From Celeribacter baekdonensis B30 (GTDB lineage: Bacteria > Pseudomonadota > Alphaproteobacteria > Rhodobacterales > Rhodobacteraceae): DNA of 64,000 nucleotides. A model generated the notes under the pieces. It had not been told where the DNA came from. It did not search any database and worked only from the letters and a program-made list of their open reading frames with translations. Made by a program: the position numbers and the translations under genes. The stretch lies in contig NZ_AMRK01000005.1 in assembly GCF_000299875.1 (NCBI RefSeq), positions 124,001 to 188,000 on the forward strand, in the 5' to 3' direction. Shown here piece by piece: positions 1 through 9,192 of the stretch (position 1 is the stretch's first letter; the number at the start of each line of letters is the position of its first letter).

Positions 1-36
1 CGCTGAGGCAGTTTCCAGCAGATCTAAAATCTTTGA

Positions 37-63
37 GGGCCGTCCGTTTGGGCGGTCCTTTAT
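37..63 (+). terminator. Rho-independent terminator
   Basis: A 9-bp stem (37-45 with 50-58, two G-U pairs) closes a GTTT loop and is followed by TTTAT on the plus strand. It probably ends a plus-strand gene left of the window; a TGA at 4-6 in one frame could be that gene's stop. It also lies just past the stop of the minus-strand aldehyde dehydrogenase, but that side has no immediate T-run. Confidence 0.6.
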
Positions 64-64
64 G

Positions 65-1462
65 TTACATAAAGCTGCGCAAACGTTTGAGAAGCCGGGC
101 TTTGAGGCCTTTGAATGGGGGCTCCACCAAAGCCATCCCGTTCCACTTCACTTGGCGGACCACGGGTTTGAGATGGGAAAACGTCTCGAACCCGGCGCGG
201 CCATGATAGGCGCCCATGCCAGAGGCACCGACACCGCCAAAGGGCAGTGTGTCAAAGCCCACATGGATCACCGTGTCATTGACTGTCACACCGCCCGAAA
301 TGGAGTGATCGAGCCACAGGTTCTGCTCGGCGCGGTCCTCGGCAAAGACATAAAGTGCGAGCGGATGATCGCGCCCGGCGACAAAATCAAGCGCCTCTTG
401 CGGCGTGTCATAGGGCAGGATCGGCAGGATTGGCCCAAAGATTTCCTCCTGCATCAAGGCGATGTCCAAAGGCGGGTCGAGCACGAGGGCGGGGGCGAAT
501 TTGCGGGCATTCCCGGTTCCGCCGTCAAGCCGGATCACCTCGGCCCCGCGCATTTTTGCCTCCGACAACAGCGCGTCAAGCCGGGCCAGATGACGCTCCG
601 TGATGATCCCGGCAAAATCAGGGCTTTGCGCGCCTTGCGGATAGAACCGCATCATCGCGCCCATCACCGCGTCGGCCATGGGGCCAATTTTATGACGCGG
701 CACCAAGACATAATCGGGCGCGACACAGACCTGACCGGCATTGGCGGTTTTGCCCCAGGCGATGCGCCGCGCGGCGCGGTCCAGATCGGCGGAGGGCATC
801 AGAATGGCGGGGGATTTGCCGCCCAATTCCAAGGTCACCGGCGTCAAATTTCGCGCCGCCGCCTCGGCCACTTTGCGGCCCACAGCGGTGGAGCCGGTGA
901 AAAACAGGTGATCAAAGGGCAGGTCGGAAAACGCCGCCGACACATCGGGGCCGCCGGTGATCACACTGATTTCGTCGGGGGCAAAGGCATCGGTGATCAT
1001 GTCGCGCAAGGCGGCGGAGGTGCGCGGCGTCAATTCCGAAGGTTTCAGCATCACCCGATTGCCCGCAGCCAGAGCAGCCGCGATGGGCGCAAGCGACAGC
1101 ATCACCGGAAAATTCCACGGTGCGATCACGCCGACCACGCCCAAGGGCTGGGGTCGGATTTCAGCGCGAGCAGGTTTGTAAATCAACGGCGTACGGATGC
1201 GCCGGATTTTCATCCAGGCTTTCAGGTGGCGTTTGGCGGTGCGAATCTCACCAAAACTCACGTCGATGTCAAAGGTCTGGCTTTCCTGTGCACTGCGATG
1301 GGAAAAATCGTCGGACATGGCGGTGAGCAGCGTGGGCTCCGCTTTGGTCAGGGCGTTCTCCAGCCGTGTGAGGCGGTCGAGGCGCACCTCATAGGATACC
1401 ACTGGCTCCGCGCGATGGGCACGGCGCATGGCCTCGAAAACGGATGGCATCTCGGTACTCAT
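65..1462 (-). CDS. Coniferyl aldehyde dehydrogenase-like ALDH
   Basis: NAD(P)-dependent aldehyde dehydrogenase of 465 residues, similar in layout to coniferyl aldehyde dehydrogenases (CalB type), which oxidise aromatic or other hydrophobic aldehydes to acids. The sequence shows the APWNFP segment of the cofactor fold, the FTGS turn, the general-base Glu in LELGGKSP and the catalytic Cys in NAGQVCVAPDY. The ATG is preceded by a purine-rich GGGGGAGA. It stands alone on the minus strand, so nothing nearby fixes its substrate. The ALDH call is secure; the coniferyl aldehyde assignment is family-level inference. Confidence 0.88.
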   Translation of the reverse strand: MSTEMPSVFEAMRRAHRAEPVVSYEVRLDRLTRLENALTKAEPTLLTAMSDDFSHRSAQESQTFDIDVSFGEIRTAKRHLKAWMKIRRIRTPLIYKPARAEIRPQPLGVVGVIAPWNFPVMLSLAPIAAALAAGNRVMLKPSELTPRTSAALRDMITDAFAPDEISVITGGPDVSAAFSDLPFDHLFFTGSTAVGRKVAEAAARNLTPVTLELGGKSPAILMPSADLDRAARRIAWGKTANAGQVCVAPDYVLVPRHKIGPMADAVMGAMMRFYPQGAQSPDFAGIITERHLARLDALLSEAKMRGAEVIRLDGGTGNARKFAPALVLDPPLDIALMQEEIFGPILPILPYDTPQEALDFVAGRDHPLALYVFAEDRAEQNLWLDHSISGGVTVNDTVIHVGFDTLPFGGVGASGMGAYHGRAGFETFSHLKPVVRQVKWNGMALVEPPFKGLKARLLKRLRSFM

Positions 1463-1847
1463 ATGACGTCTCCCCCGGTCTGTTCGGCATTGAGCCAGAA
1501 AACAGGAGCCATAGGAAGGCGGCAGATGCGTTGTGTCGTGACGTCAGAGGCCCAAAAGGCGGCGCATTGTGGCGCGAATGCCGTTTTGCGACGGTTCCAA
1601 CAGGCATGCCAAAACGAATGCGAAAGGTCTGATCTCGGTCATGTTGCAGGTTCCTACGCCTGATTGTCTCTCATATGCCCCTGTTACCTCTAAATTGTCT
1701 CGATTGCGTGACAGATGGGGCAGGGGCGCGCCCAAAAAATCACCTGTTTCAACGTTTCATTAGGAGCTTTGTGGTTTTGTGGCGGCATGGATTGGCGGGG
1801 GCCGATTTTGTGCCTGTGGGCACAGTTTTGTCACGTGGGGTGAAAAC
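1463..1847. other. Intergenic region, no convincing gene
   Basis: About 385 bases separate the ALDH start from the small exported protein. The only candidate is a 32-codon minus-strand ORF (1544-1642) starting MTEIRPFAFVL with an AGGAA 7 bases upstream. It has no recognisable similarity and may be chance. The promoter of the ALDH gene must lie here, but I cannot pick out a clear one. Confidence 0.35.
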
Positions 1848-2066
1848 ATGTCAAAGATCGGAAAAAGCCTGTTCTCACGCCCTGTGTGTCCGCGCCTTGG
1901 GATGCTGATGCTTTTGGGTGTGATGGCGGTGAGTGCGCCGCAGGTGGCACTGGCGGCGTTTCCAAATCTGAAAAACCGCGCGGCTGTGCCGATGGGCGAT
2001 CCTGTGGATCAACCGCCCGTGAGTGTCGGGCGTGGAGAAGGCGAAATTTCACCTTTGCCCAAGTGA
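1848..2066 (+). CDS. Small exported protein, unknown function
   Basis: A 72-residue ORF beginning MSKIGKSLFS with a GGGG 7 bases before the ATG. Residues about 18-36 form a hydrophobic signal-peptide core (LGMLMLLGVMAV) followed by an AxA-type cleavage region (ALAA). The mature part would be only about 35 residues and rich in Pro, Gly and charged residues. I do not recognise a family. A longer in-frame extension from 1779 is less likely because the signal peptide would no longer be N-terminal. It stands alone upstream of ugd. Confidence 0.5.
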   Translation: MSKIGKSLFSRPVCPRLGMLMLLGVMAVSAPQVALAAFPNLKNRAAVPMGDPVDQPPVSVGRGEGEISPLPK

Positions 2067-2250
2067 GGCGCTTGGGGGGTTTATCCCGCCTCGACCCGCT
2101 TACAGGCGCAATATTTTGAGTGTGATCGGCCGATGACGTGCCGGATTTGTCTCATATATGAGGGCATTGACGATCTGGGCTAGATAGGCGCGTGCGCTTC
2201 CTCTATCACGTTCGTGTCTGAGGTTTGTCCTCTCATACGAAAGGGTCCCC

Positions 2251-3417
2251 ATGAAGATCGCAGTCGCTGGTATTGGGTATGTTGGGTTGTCGAACGCGGT
2301 TTTGTTGGCGCAGAACCATGATGTTGTGGCCGTGGATATTTCTCCCTCTCGTGTCGATATGCTCAACGCGCGCACATCCCCCGTCGCTGATGCCGAACTT
2401 GAAGAGTTTCTGGCGCATAAGTCTCTTAAATTGCGGGCGACGACGGATGGAAAAGCGGCCTATGCAGACGCAGATTTTGTGATTGTGGCGACGCCGACGA
2501 ACTATGACGCCAAGTCCAATTATTTCGACACGTCGAGCGTGGAGAAAGTCATTTTACAGGTGCTCGCCGTTAATGAAACAGCGACGATCGTGGTGAAATC
2601 GACCACTCCCGTAGGCTTTGTCAACCGGATCAGAGAGGAATTCGATACCGATCAGGTGATATTCAGCCCTGAGTTCTTGCGCGAAGGCCGTGCGCTCTAT
2701 GACAACCTGTATCCCTCGCGGATCATCGTTGGCGAACGTTCGGATCGGGCGCGGGTGTTTGCGGATTTGCTGCTTGAAGGCGCGATCAAAAAGGACGTTG
2801 AGGTTCTGTTCACCGATGCGGATGAGGCCGAGGCGATCAAATTGTTTGCCAACACCTATCTCGCGATGCGGGTGGCGTTTTTTAACGAATTGGACAGCTA
2901 TGCGATGGCTGGCGGGATGGACAGTCGCCAGATCATCGAGGGCATCGGTTTGGACCCGCGCATCGGGTCGCATTACAACAATCCGAGTTTTGGCTATGGC
3001 GGTTATTGCCTGCCGAAAGACACCAAGCAACTCTTGGCGAATTATTCGGAAGTGCCACAAAACCTCATTCGCGCCATTGTGGATGCCAATCGTACCCGCA
3101 AAGATTTCCTCTCCGATCAGATCATCGCGAAGCGTCCAAAAGTGGTTGGCGTGTACCGTTTGGTGATGAAGGCGGGGTCCGACAATTTCCGCCAATCCTC
3201 GATCCAAGGCATCATGAAACGTGTCAAAGCCAAGGGCATCGAGGTCATCGTCTATGAGCCGGTGATGACGGAGAGCGCGTTTTTTGGCTCGCGTGTGATC
3301 AATGATCTGGCCGCGTTCAAAGCCGAGGCGGACGTGATCGTCGCCAACCGCGTCACCGATGACATTTCTGATGTTTCTGAGAAAATTTTCACCCGCGACC
3401 TGTTTGGCGCGGATTGA
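2251..3417 (+). CDS. ugd: UDP-glucose 6-dehydrogenase
   Basis: Oxidises UDP-glucose to UDP-glucuronate with two NAD+ in the cytoplasm, supplying acidic sugars for polysaccharide. The 388-residue length matches the short enterobacterial-type Ugd. Residues 1-15 carry the Rossmann GxGYVG motif, and the catalytic cysteine is C253 in [13 protein letters not shown]. An active-site Lys lies in the [12 protein letters not shown] helix near 197. The next gene begins 11 bases after its stop, so the two are an operon. The sequential pathway (dehydrogenase, then 4-epimerase) supports UDP-glucose rather than GDP-mannose as substrate. Confidence 0.92.
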   Translation: MKIAVAGIGYVGLSNAVLLAQNHDVVAVDISPSRVDMLNARTSPVADAELEEFLAHKSLKLRATTDGKAAYADADFVIVATPTNYDAKSNYFDTSSVEKVILQVLAVNETATIVVKSTTPVGFVNRIREEFDTDQVIFSPEFLREGRALYDNLYPSRIIVGERSDRARVFADLLLEGAIKKDVEVLFTDADEAEAIKLFANTYLAMRVAFFNELDSYAMAGGMDSRQIIEGIGLDPRIGSHYNNPSFGYGGYCLPKDTKQLLANYSEVPQNLIRAIVDANRTRKDFLSDQIIAKRPKVVGVYRLVMKAGSDNFRQSSIQGIMKRVKAKGIEVIVYEPVMTESAFFGSRVINDLAAFKAEADVIVANRVTDDISDVSEKIFTRDLFGAD

Positions 3418-3428
3418 GGACAGACCCT

Positions 3429-4439
3429 ATGCCCACAGCTCTCGTCACCGGCGCGGCCGGATTTATCGGCTCTTTTGTCTGCCGCACTCTATTGGAGGAC
3501 GGCTTTCGTGTGATCGGTCTGGATTGCCTGTCCGATTATTATGACGTGGCCCTCAAGGAGCGCCGTGAAGACACGTTGTTGGCCTATGATGGCTACCGCG
3601 CGGTGCATGATAAGGTCGAAACACCGGGCCTTTTGATGTCGCTGTTCGAAGACGAAAAGCCTGATGTGGTGATCCATCTCGCGGCTCAGGCGGGGGTGCG
3701 TTATTCGATCGAGAATCCGCGCTCCTATCTTGAAAGTAACCTCATCGGCACGTTTGAATTGTTGGAAGCGGCGCGTGCCTTTCCCCCCAAACACATGCTT
3801 TTGGCCTCCACCTCATCGGCCTACGGTGCCAATACCGAAATGCCGTACCGCGAGACCGACAAGGCCGACCATCAGATGTCGTTCTATGCCGCGACCAAGA
3901 AATCCACGGAAAATATGGCGCATTCCTACGCGCATTTGTTTGACCTGCCGATCACCATGTTCCGATTCTTTACCGTTTATGGTCCCTGGGGGCGCCCCGA
4001 TATGGCGCTGTTCAAATTCACCAAGGCGATCTTGGAGGACAGGCCGATCGACGTCTATAATTTCGGCGATATGAAGCGCGATTTCACCTATGTCGAAGAC
4101 CTCGTGCATGCCATCCGCCTGTTGATCGACGCGGTGCCGGTGCGGCCCGAGGATGGCGTGGTGGAGGAGGGCGACAGCCTGTCGCCAGTTGCGCCTTTCC
4201 GGGTGGTGAACATTGGCAACTCCGACGCCGTGCAATTGGTGGAGTTCATCGAAGCCATCGAGGCCGCGACCGGCAAAAAAGCCACGCGCAACCTCATGCC
4301 GATGCAAGCCGGCGACGTGCCCGCCACTTGGGCCAATGCCGATCTGTTGCAAAAACTCACCGGATACGCGCCGAAAACTGCAGTGAAAGACGGCGTTGCC
4401 AAATTCGTAGGGTGGTATCGGCAGTATTACGACAAGTGA
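3429..4439 (+). CDS. UDP-glucuronate 4-epimerase (NAD-dependent epimerase)
   Basis: Extended short-chain dehydrogenase/epimerase of 336 residues that probably interconverts UDP-glucuronate and UDP-galacturonate, following directly after Ugd. It shows the N-terminal TGAAGFIGS NAD motif, the STSSAYG catalytic Ser region and Tyr-x3-Lys in FYAATKK, plus the FRFFTVYGPWGRPDMA segment typical of this epimerase group (CapI/LspL type). I chose ATG 3429 because GAGGA sits 8 bases upstream; a TTG at 3414 overlapping the ugd stop is the alternative. UDP-galacturonate is used for capsule, LPS core or O-antigen. Confidence 0.88.
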   Translation: MPTALVTGAAGFIGSFVCRTLLEDGFRVIGLDCLSDYYDVALKERREDTLLAYDGYRAVHDKVETPGLLMSLFEDEKPDVVIHLAAQAGVRYSIENPRSYLESNLIGTFELLEAARAFPPKHMLLASTSSAYGANTEMPYRETDKADHQMSFYAATKKSTENMAHSYAHLFDLPITMFRFFTVYGPWGRPDMALFKFTKAILEDRPIDVYNFGDMKRDFTYVEDLVHAIRLLIDAVPVRPEDGVVEEGDSLSPVAPFRVVNIGNSDAVQLVEFIEAIEAATGKKATRNLMPMQAGDVPATWANADLLQKLTGYAPKTAVKDGVAKFVGWYRQYYDK

Positions 4440-4537
4440 TCGCCGCCCTGGCACGCAGATCGCATGCAGAAAAACATGCGCTCATAGGGTGTCATTTTAT
4501 CTTGTGTCTCTGAAACGCCTCCATTACACGGGTCGGC

Positions 4538-4627
4538 GGAGACGTGGCCGAGTGGTCGAAGGCGCTCCCCTGCTAAGGGAGTAGGCCCGGAAGGGTCTCG
4601 AGGGTTCGAATCCCTTCGTCTCCGCCA
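4538..4627 (+). tRNA. tRNA-Ser(GCU)
   Basis: A full serine tRNA including the encoded CCA. The 7-bp acceptor stem pairs GGAGACG (4538-4544) with CGTCTCC. The anticodon stem CTCCC/GGGAG closes the loop CTGCTAA with anticodon GCT at 4572-4574, reading AGC/AGU. A long variable arm is present as expected for tRNA-Ser, followed by the GGTTCGAATC T-loop. The 3' end is followed by mobile-element debris. Confidence 0.97.
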
Positions 4628-4644
4628 CCCACCATTTTGGTTGA

Positions 4645-4935
4645 TTGGCATCCGGTGCTGTTCTACCTTCTAAGGTACTGAATAGACACATCGTTCTACT
4701 CACTTTCAATTGCGACCACCTCATATCGGTTACGCTCGGTGGTCTTCATTCCGAACGTGTCTACGATGACAATGACGTTGAGCTGGATCTGATTGCGCCT
4801 AAATCAAAGCGTGCGCAGTGGCGGCACAAGGGTGTCGGTCCTGCGTACCTGTGCTTTGACCGCCGCATCAAATAGAGTGGCCACGATCTGAATTCTTGGG
4901 AACAGTGTGCGGGTCGTGACCCCGAGGCCACCTGA
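4645..4935 (+). pseudogene. AlpA/excisionase-like HTH gene remnant
   Basis: The plus frame from about 4783 reads like the MerR-type HTH of AlpA/excisionase proteins: QWRHKGVGPAYLCFDRRIK corresponds to the family pattern WR..G.GP.Y...GRR.RY. A TAG at 4873-4875 falls where that family usually has Tyr. The same frame then continues SGHDLNSWEQC to a TGA at 4933-4935, matching the usual R..DL..W tail. This is therefore probably a gene killed by a nonsense mutation and lacking a good start. It lies 20 bases after a tRNA-Ser, a usual attachment site of genomic islands. No integrase is left. Assignment is from pattern recognition, not an alignment. Confidence 0.5.
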
Positions 4936-4943
4936 CGCACAAA

Positions 4944-4965
4944 GCCCCGCACTGGGCGGGGCCTT
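4944..4965 (+). terminator. GC-rich hairpin, possible terminator
   Basis: A perfect 7-bp stem GCCCCGC/GCGGGGC (4944-4950 with 4956-4962) with a 5-base loop, followed only by CTT. It sits 8 bases after the stop of the AlpA-like remnant and probably was its terminator. The rest of 4966-5117 holds nothing I recognise. Confidence 0.4.
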
Positions 4966-5117
4966 GCAAAGTACGATCTGCACCATCTTTGTAGCCCGTT
5001 CCCGTCCACCTCAACGCCTAGGCTGATTGCTGTGGACTCTTCAGGTTTCGTGTCTTCCTCATCGCCGACGCGGTCATACGGTGATGAGGCTGACGTCTCT
5101 TTAATATGTAGGCTGTA

Positions 5118-7565
5118 TCAGGATTTTTTCTTCATCGCGTCCAACAAGGCGGCCCCGAGGGCGCTGTTGCCGCTTGGGGTTGGTGTGCGGTTCTGCGGCG
5201 CTGGGGCCTTTTTATGATCTTTGGAGCCGCCCGGTTTTCCACCCGCTTTGCCCGATGGCGCGCCCTGCGGTTTGGCGGCGAATGTCCCGCGCGCGGTAGG
5301 CGCATCGCTGCGGCGCCCATCGTTGGCGCTATTGCCGTCTTTGCGCATCGTCAGCCCGATCCGTTTGCGCGGAATGTCGACTTCCGTCACCCGCACCCTC
5401 ACAACATCCCCGGCTTTCACCACCTCATGTGGGTCTTTCACGAACCGGTCGGCCAGTTGGCTGACATGGACCAACCCGTCTTGGTGCACGCCGATGTCAA
5501 CGAAGGCACCAAAGGCGGCCACATTGGTCACGGTGCCCTCAAGGCTCATCCCCGGTTTCAGGTCCTTGATGTCCTCAACCCCGTCGGTGAAGCTCGCGGT
5601 TTTGAATTCTGGCCGCGGATCACGGCCCGGTTTTTCCAGTTCGGTGAAAATGTCGCGCACGGTCGGCAGGCCGAAATCGCCGGTGACAAACTCCTCGGCG
5701 CGCAGGCCTTTGAGGGCGGCGGTCTGCCCCATGATGTCGCGAATGTCACGACCACAGGCCGCCACGATTTTGCGTGCCACATCATAGGCTTCGGGGTGCA
5801 CAGAGGAGGCGTCCAAAGGCTCCGCCCCATCACGAATGCGCAGGAATCCGGCGCATTGTTCAAAGGCTTTCGGCCCCAAACCGGCAACTTTCAAAAGCGC
5901 CTTGCGCGACGGGAAGGCGCCGTGTTGGTCGCGGTGCAAGACGATGGCATGGGCCAAAGACGGACCAAGCCCCGCGACCTGTGCCAACAGCGGCGCCGAG
6001 GCCATGTTGAGGTCCACGCCCACCGCGTTCACCGCGTCTTCGACCACAGCGTCAAGCGCCTGCGACAACCGCCGTTGGTCGACGTCATGTTGATATTGGC
6101 CAACGCCGATGGATTGCGGCGTGATCTTGACCAGTTCGGCCAGAGGGTCTTGCAGGCGGCGGGCAATCGAGACCGCGCCGCGCAGGCTGACATCGAGATC
6201 GGGGAATTCCTGTGCGGCCAATTCGGAAGCCGAATAGACCGACGCACCCGCTTCGGACACGATGACTTTGGTCGGCACTTTGACGCCCTGCGGCAGGCGT
6301 TTGAGCGTGTCTGCGACAAGCCGCTCGGTCTCCCGGCTGGCGGTGCCATTGCCGATAGCGATCAGGGCGATGTTATGCCGTCCTATCAATTCGATGAGTT
6401 TGGCCTCTGCGCCGCGCACATCCATTTTGGGCTGAAACGGATAGATCGTTGCCGTGTCCAAAACCTTGCCCGTGGCGTCCACAACGGCGGCTTTCACGCC
6501 GGTGCGAATGCCGGGGTCCAGGCCCAGCGTGGCTTTTGCACCTGCCGGGGCGGCCAAGAGCAAGTCTTTGAGATTGCGGGAAAAGACGTTGATCGCCTCG
6601 TCATGGGCGCGCTGACGCAATTCGCCCAACAGATCGATATAGAGCGAGATCGAAAACTTCACCCGCCACGCCCAACGCGCCACACCGCGCAGCCACTCAT
6701 CGCCGGGCAATTGTCCCTCTGTGCCCAAAGCTGCGCCGATCATGGCGATGGCGCGCGGTTCGCCCTCCTCAGAATCGGGGCCGATTTCCATCGTCACGAT
6801 GTCTTCTTTCGCGGCGCGCAGGATCGCCAAAGCGCGGTGGGACGGAATATCCGACCAGCGTTCGCGGTGGTCGAAATAATCGGAAAATTTCGCGCCCTCT
6901 TGGTCCTTGCCCGCAATGAGTTTGGCGGTGACAAAGGCCTCGCGTCGCATGAAATCACGCAGCTTGCCCAAAAGATCAGCACGCTCTGACAGTTCCTCGG
7001 TCAGGATGTCGCGCGCGCCATTGAGTGCGTCTTTGACGGTGGGCACCGCCTCGGTCACATAGGCTTCGGCCAGGGTTTCGGGCGGAGCCGTCCGGTTGGT
7101 ATCAATCGCGCGCAGCAAAGGCTCCAAGCCGTTTTCACGCGCGATCATCGCCTTGGTCCGGCGTTTGGGTTTGTAGGGCAGGTAGATGTCCTCAAGCGTC
7201 GATTTGCTTTCGGCTCCGGCAATGGATTTGGCCAGATCGGCGGTCAATTTGCCCTGTTCGGAAATGGATTTCAGGATGGTCGCGCGGCGGGATTCCAGAT
7301 CGCGCAAATAGGTCAGCCGGTCGGACAACATCCGCAATTGCGTGTCATCCAAGCCGCCCGTGACCTCTTTGCGGTAACGCGCGACAAAGGGCACGGTCGC
7401 GCCGCCATCCAACAGATCGACCGCCGCGCTGACTTGCGACGGGGCGGCGGAGATTTCAGTGGCGATGGTGCGCGCGATGCGGGCGGCGATGGCGGCAGGT
7501 GAGGTGGCCGGTGCGGCGGTGGCGTGATCCAAAACAGGCTCCATGTCTAACAGAACCGCAGTCAT
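5118..7565 (-). CDS. tex: Tex-family transcription accessory RNA-binding protein
   Basis: A cytoplasmic RNA/nucleic-acid-binding protein of the Tex/Spt6-like family, about 815 residues as usual. In order it has the Tex N-terminal helical region ([17 protein letters not shown]), a YqgF/RNase H-like domain ([17 protein letters not shown]), helix-hairpin-helix repeats ([26 protein letters not shown]) and an S1 domain ([20 protein letters not shown]). A low-complexity basic Ala/Gly/Lys tail follows. I chose the ATG at 7565, preceded by AGGGCGGG; ATG 7544 (MEPVLDH) and an extension to 7637 are alternatives. It is monocistronic and housekeeping. Confidence 0.93.
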   Translation of the reverse strand: MTAVLLDMEPVLDHATAAPATSPAAIAARIARTIATEISAAPSQVSAAVDLLDGGATVPFVARYRKEVTGGLDDTQLRMLSDRLTYLRDLESRRATILKSISEQGKLTADLAKSIAGAESKSTLEDIYLPYKPKRRTKAMIARENGLEPLLRAIDTNRTAPPETLAEAYVTEAVPTVKDALNGARDILTEELSERADLLGKLRDFMRREAFVTAKLIAGKDQEGAKFSDYFDHRERWSDIPSHRALAILRAAKEDIVTMEIGPDSEEGEPRAIAMIGAALGTEGQLPGDEWLRGVARWAWRVKFSISLYIDLLGELRQRAHDEAINVFSRNLKDLLLAAPAGAKATLGLDPGIRTGVKAAVVDATGKVLDTATIYPFQPKMDVRGAEAKLIELIGRHNIALIAIGNGTASRETERLVADTLKRLPQGVKVPTKVIVSEAGASVYSASELAAQEFPDLDVSLRGAVSIARRLQDPLAELVKITPQSIGVGQYQHDVDQRRLSQALDAVVEDAVNAVGVDLNMASAPLLAQVAGLGPSLAHAIVLHRDQHGAFPSRKALLKVAGLGPKAFEQCAGFLRIRDGAEPLDASSVHPEAYDVARKIVAACGRDIRDIMGQTAALKGLRAEEFVTGDFGLPTVRDIFTELEKPGRDPRPEFKTASFTDGVEDIKDLKPGMSLEGTVTNVAAFGAFVDIGVHQDGLVHVSQLADRFVKDPHEVVKAGDVVRVRVTEVDIPRKRIGLTMRKDGNSANDGRRSDAPTARGTFAAKPQGAPSGKAGGKPGGSKDHKKAPAPQNRTPTPSGNSALGAALLDAMKKKS

Positions 7566-7682
7566 ACCCGCCCTGTCGGGCGAGGCCAAGTCACAAGCCG
7601 CGTGGGCCAAATGAAAACACCTGTTGAGGCGGCCCAACCGAGGCTTGCTCGATTGGACCTGAAGACGTGTCGCCCAAAGACC

Positions 7683-8735
7683 TCAGGCCGGTTGATCGGC
7701 GTCCAGTAATTCATTGGCGCGGTTCAAAATCGCCGCGCCATCCAGGCCGCGGTCATTGAGCTTGTCGATCCAGGCCTGATGTACTGGCTGTGCGATCTCG
7801 CGCCATGCCGAAATTTCCTCTGCCGCGATCTCACCGATGGTGTTGCCCTGTTTGATCACCACCTCTTTGCCCATCTGTTCAAACGTATCAAATTGGCGGC
7901 CAATACGTTGCGACAGCGCGATGCCGGAATGATCGTCGATCACCTTGCGCAGATCGTCCGAGAGGTTCTCATAAACGCGTTGGTTCATCAGCATCGAGAA
8001 GGTGTTGGCATACAGCCCACGCGACGCGGGGGCAGGGGCGGATGAGAATTTGGTCAGTTCTTGTAGCTTGAACGCGGGCACCACCTCATAGGGCAGGCAA
8101 CAGCCGTCGATCACCCCATTTGAGAGGCCAACAACCATTTCGGTCACCGGGAAAAACACCGTCTCCGCGCCCATCAGTTCAAGCAGCTTGCCCGTCGCCT
8201 GATTGGGGGCGCGCAGCTTGAGACCTTTGAGATCATCGGCGGTGTGAATAAGCCCCTCGCGGGTGTGGAATTTGCCGCCATCATGGGTGTGAAACCCAAG
8301 CGTTTTGGTGCCCGGATATTCATCTTGGCCAAACTCATCCATCAGCTTGTGCATGACCACGGAGGTCTTTTCGGCATTGGTCACCATAAAGGGCAGCGCC
8401 AACGTTTCGGCCACCGGGAAGCGATCCGGCGAATAGACCGGAAGGGTCCAGCTTATGTCGCAAATGCCCTGACGGACCTGATCAGGCAACTGACCAGGTT
8501 TGCCGCCAAGCTGCATCGACGGGAACAGTTGGATGTCAATCGCGCCCTCGGAGGCGGTGCGAATTTCCTCGATCCAGGGTTCAAAAAACTGCGTGTTCAT
8601 TGTTGCCGGGGCGGGCAACATCGAATGGAGTTTCAGGGTCACTTCGGCGGCATTGGCGCGCTTCAAAAACGCCGGGGTGGCCAGTGCCGCCCCCATGCTC
8701 GCCAAAACCGTGCGGCGGGTGAATGATGTGGTCAT
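7683..8735 (-). CDS. TRAP transporter solute-binding protein, DctP family
   Basis: Periplasmic substrate-binding subunit of a TRAP (DctPQM) importer for organic acids, 350 residues. The N-terminus FTRRTVLASMGAALATPAF has a twin-arginine-like signal with cleavage near ANA. The DctP fold shows in the WEEIRT-like and KGLKLRAPNQ segments, where an Arg of the LRAP motif normally contacts the ligand carboxylate. It is the last gene of a P450-ferredoxin-dctP minus-strand set. No DctQ or DctM membrane partners are in the window, so it is an orphan and must use a permease elsewhere. Confidence 0.87.
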   Translation of the reverse strand: MTTSFTRRTVLASMGAALATPAFLKRANAAEVTLKLHSMLPAPATMNTQFFEPWIEEIRTASEGAIDIQLFPSMQLGGKPGQLPDQVRQGICDISWTLPVYSPDRFPVAETLALPFMVTNAEKTSVVMHKLMDEFGQDEYPGTKTLGFHTHDGGKFHTREGLIHTADDLKGLKLRAPNQATGKLLELMGAETVFFPVTEMVVGLSNGVIDGCCLPYEVVPAFKLQELTKFSSAPAPASRGLYANTFSMLMNQRVYENLSDDLRKVIDDHSGIALSQRIGRQFDTFEQMGKEVVIKQGNTIGEIAAEEISAWREIAQPVHQAWIDKLNDRGLDGAAILNRANELLDADQPA

Positions 8736-8844
8736 GTGGGTCTCCTCCCTTGTGTTCCGACGGCGTTGCGCCGGTCATGCGTTGGTGCGCTTCAATCTGG
8801 CCTGCGCTTTGCCGCCTCCTCCTGCGGCAAAGGGGCCGTTTCGG

Positions 8845-9159
8845 TCAGTCCACGGTAACGGGCAAATGCACCACAAGCCCGTCTAAATCCTCGCTCACTT
8901 TGATCTGACAGCTCAACCGCGAGCTGGGCCGCACCTCGTCTTCGGCACAGTCCAACAAATCCTCTTCGCCTTGGCTCGCCTCTCCGGTGCGTGCGTCTTC
9001 AATGTAGCAATGGCAGGTGGCGCACATCATTGCGCCGCCGCATTCGGCGAAAATACCGTCGATGCTATGGGCCAGTGCCGTCTGCATCACGCTGTCTCCT
9101 GCGCGTGCGCTGACGGTCTGGCTGCGGCCGTCGGGTTGGACGAATGTGATTTTCGTCAT
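8845..9159 (-). CDS. [2Fe-2S] ferredoxin, adrenodoxin/putidaredoxin type
   Basis: A 104-residue electron carrier. The cluster ligands are visible as CGGAMMCATC (C-x5-C-x2-C) plus a distal Cys in RLSCQIKV, the spacing of vertebrate-type ferredoxins that feed class I P450s. It lies 33 bases downstream of the P450 gene and almost certainly donates electrons to it. The FAD ferredoxin reductase needed to complete the chain is not adjacent. Confidence 0.92.
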   Translation of the reverse strand: MTKITFVQPDGRSQTVSARAGDSVMQTALAHSIDGIFAECGGAMMCATCHCYIEDARTGEASQGEEDLLDCAEDEVRPSSRLSCQIKVSEDLDGLVVHLPVTVD

Positions 9160-9192
9160 GGTTTAGTCCTCATTTAGTGCGTTATATTGATA

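Noticed and set aside
62-1663. 533-codon plus-strand ORF opposite the aldehyde dehydrogenase
   Set aside because: It is antisense to a complete ALDH with all motifs. Its His/Gly/Arg-rich translation has no domain character, as expected for the complementary frame of GC-rich codons.
5214-6989. 591-codon plus-strand ORF
   Set aside because: Antisense to tex, with a His/Arg/Gly-rich composition and no recognisable fold.
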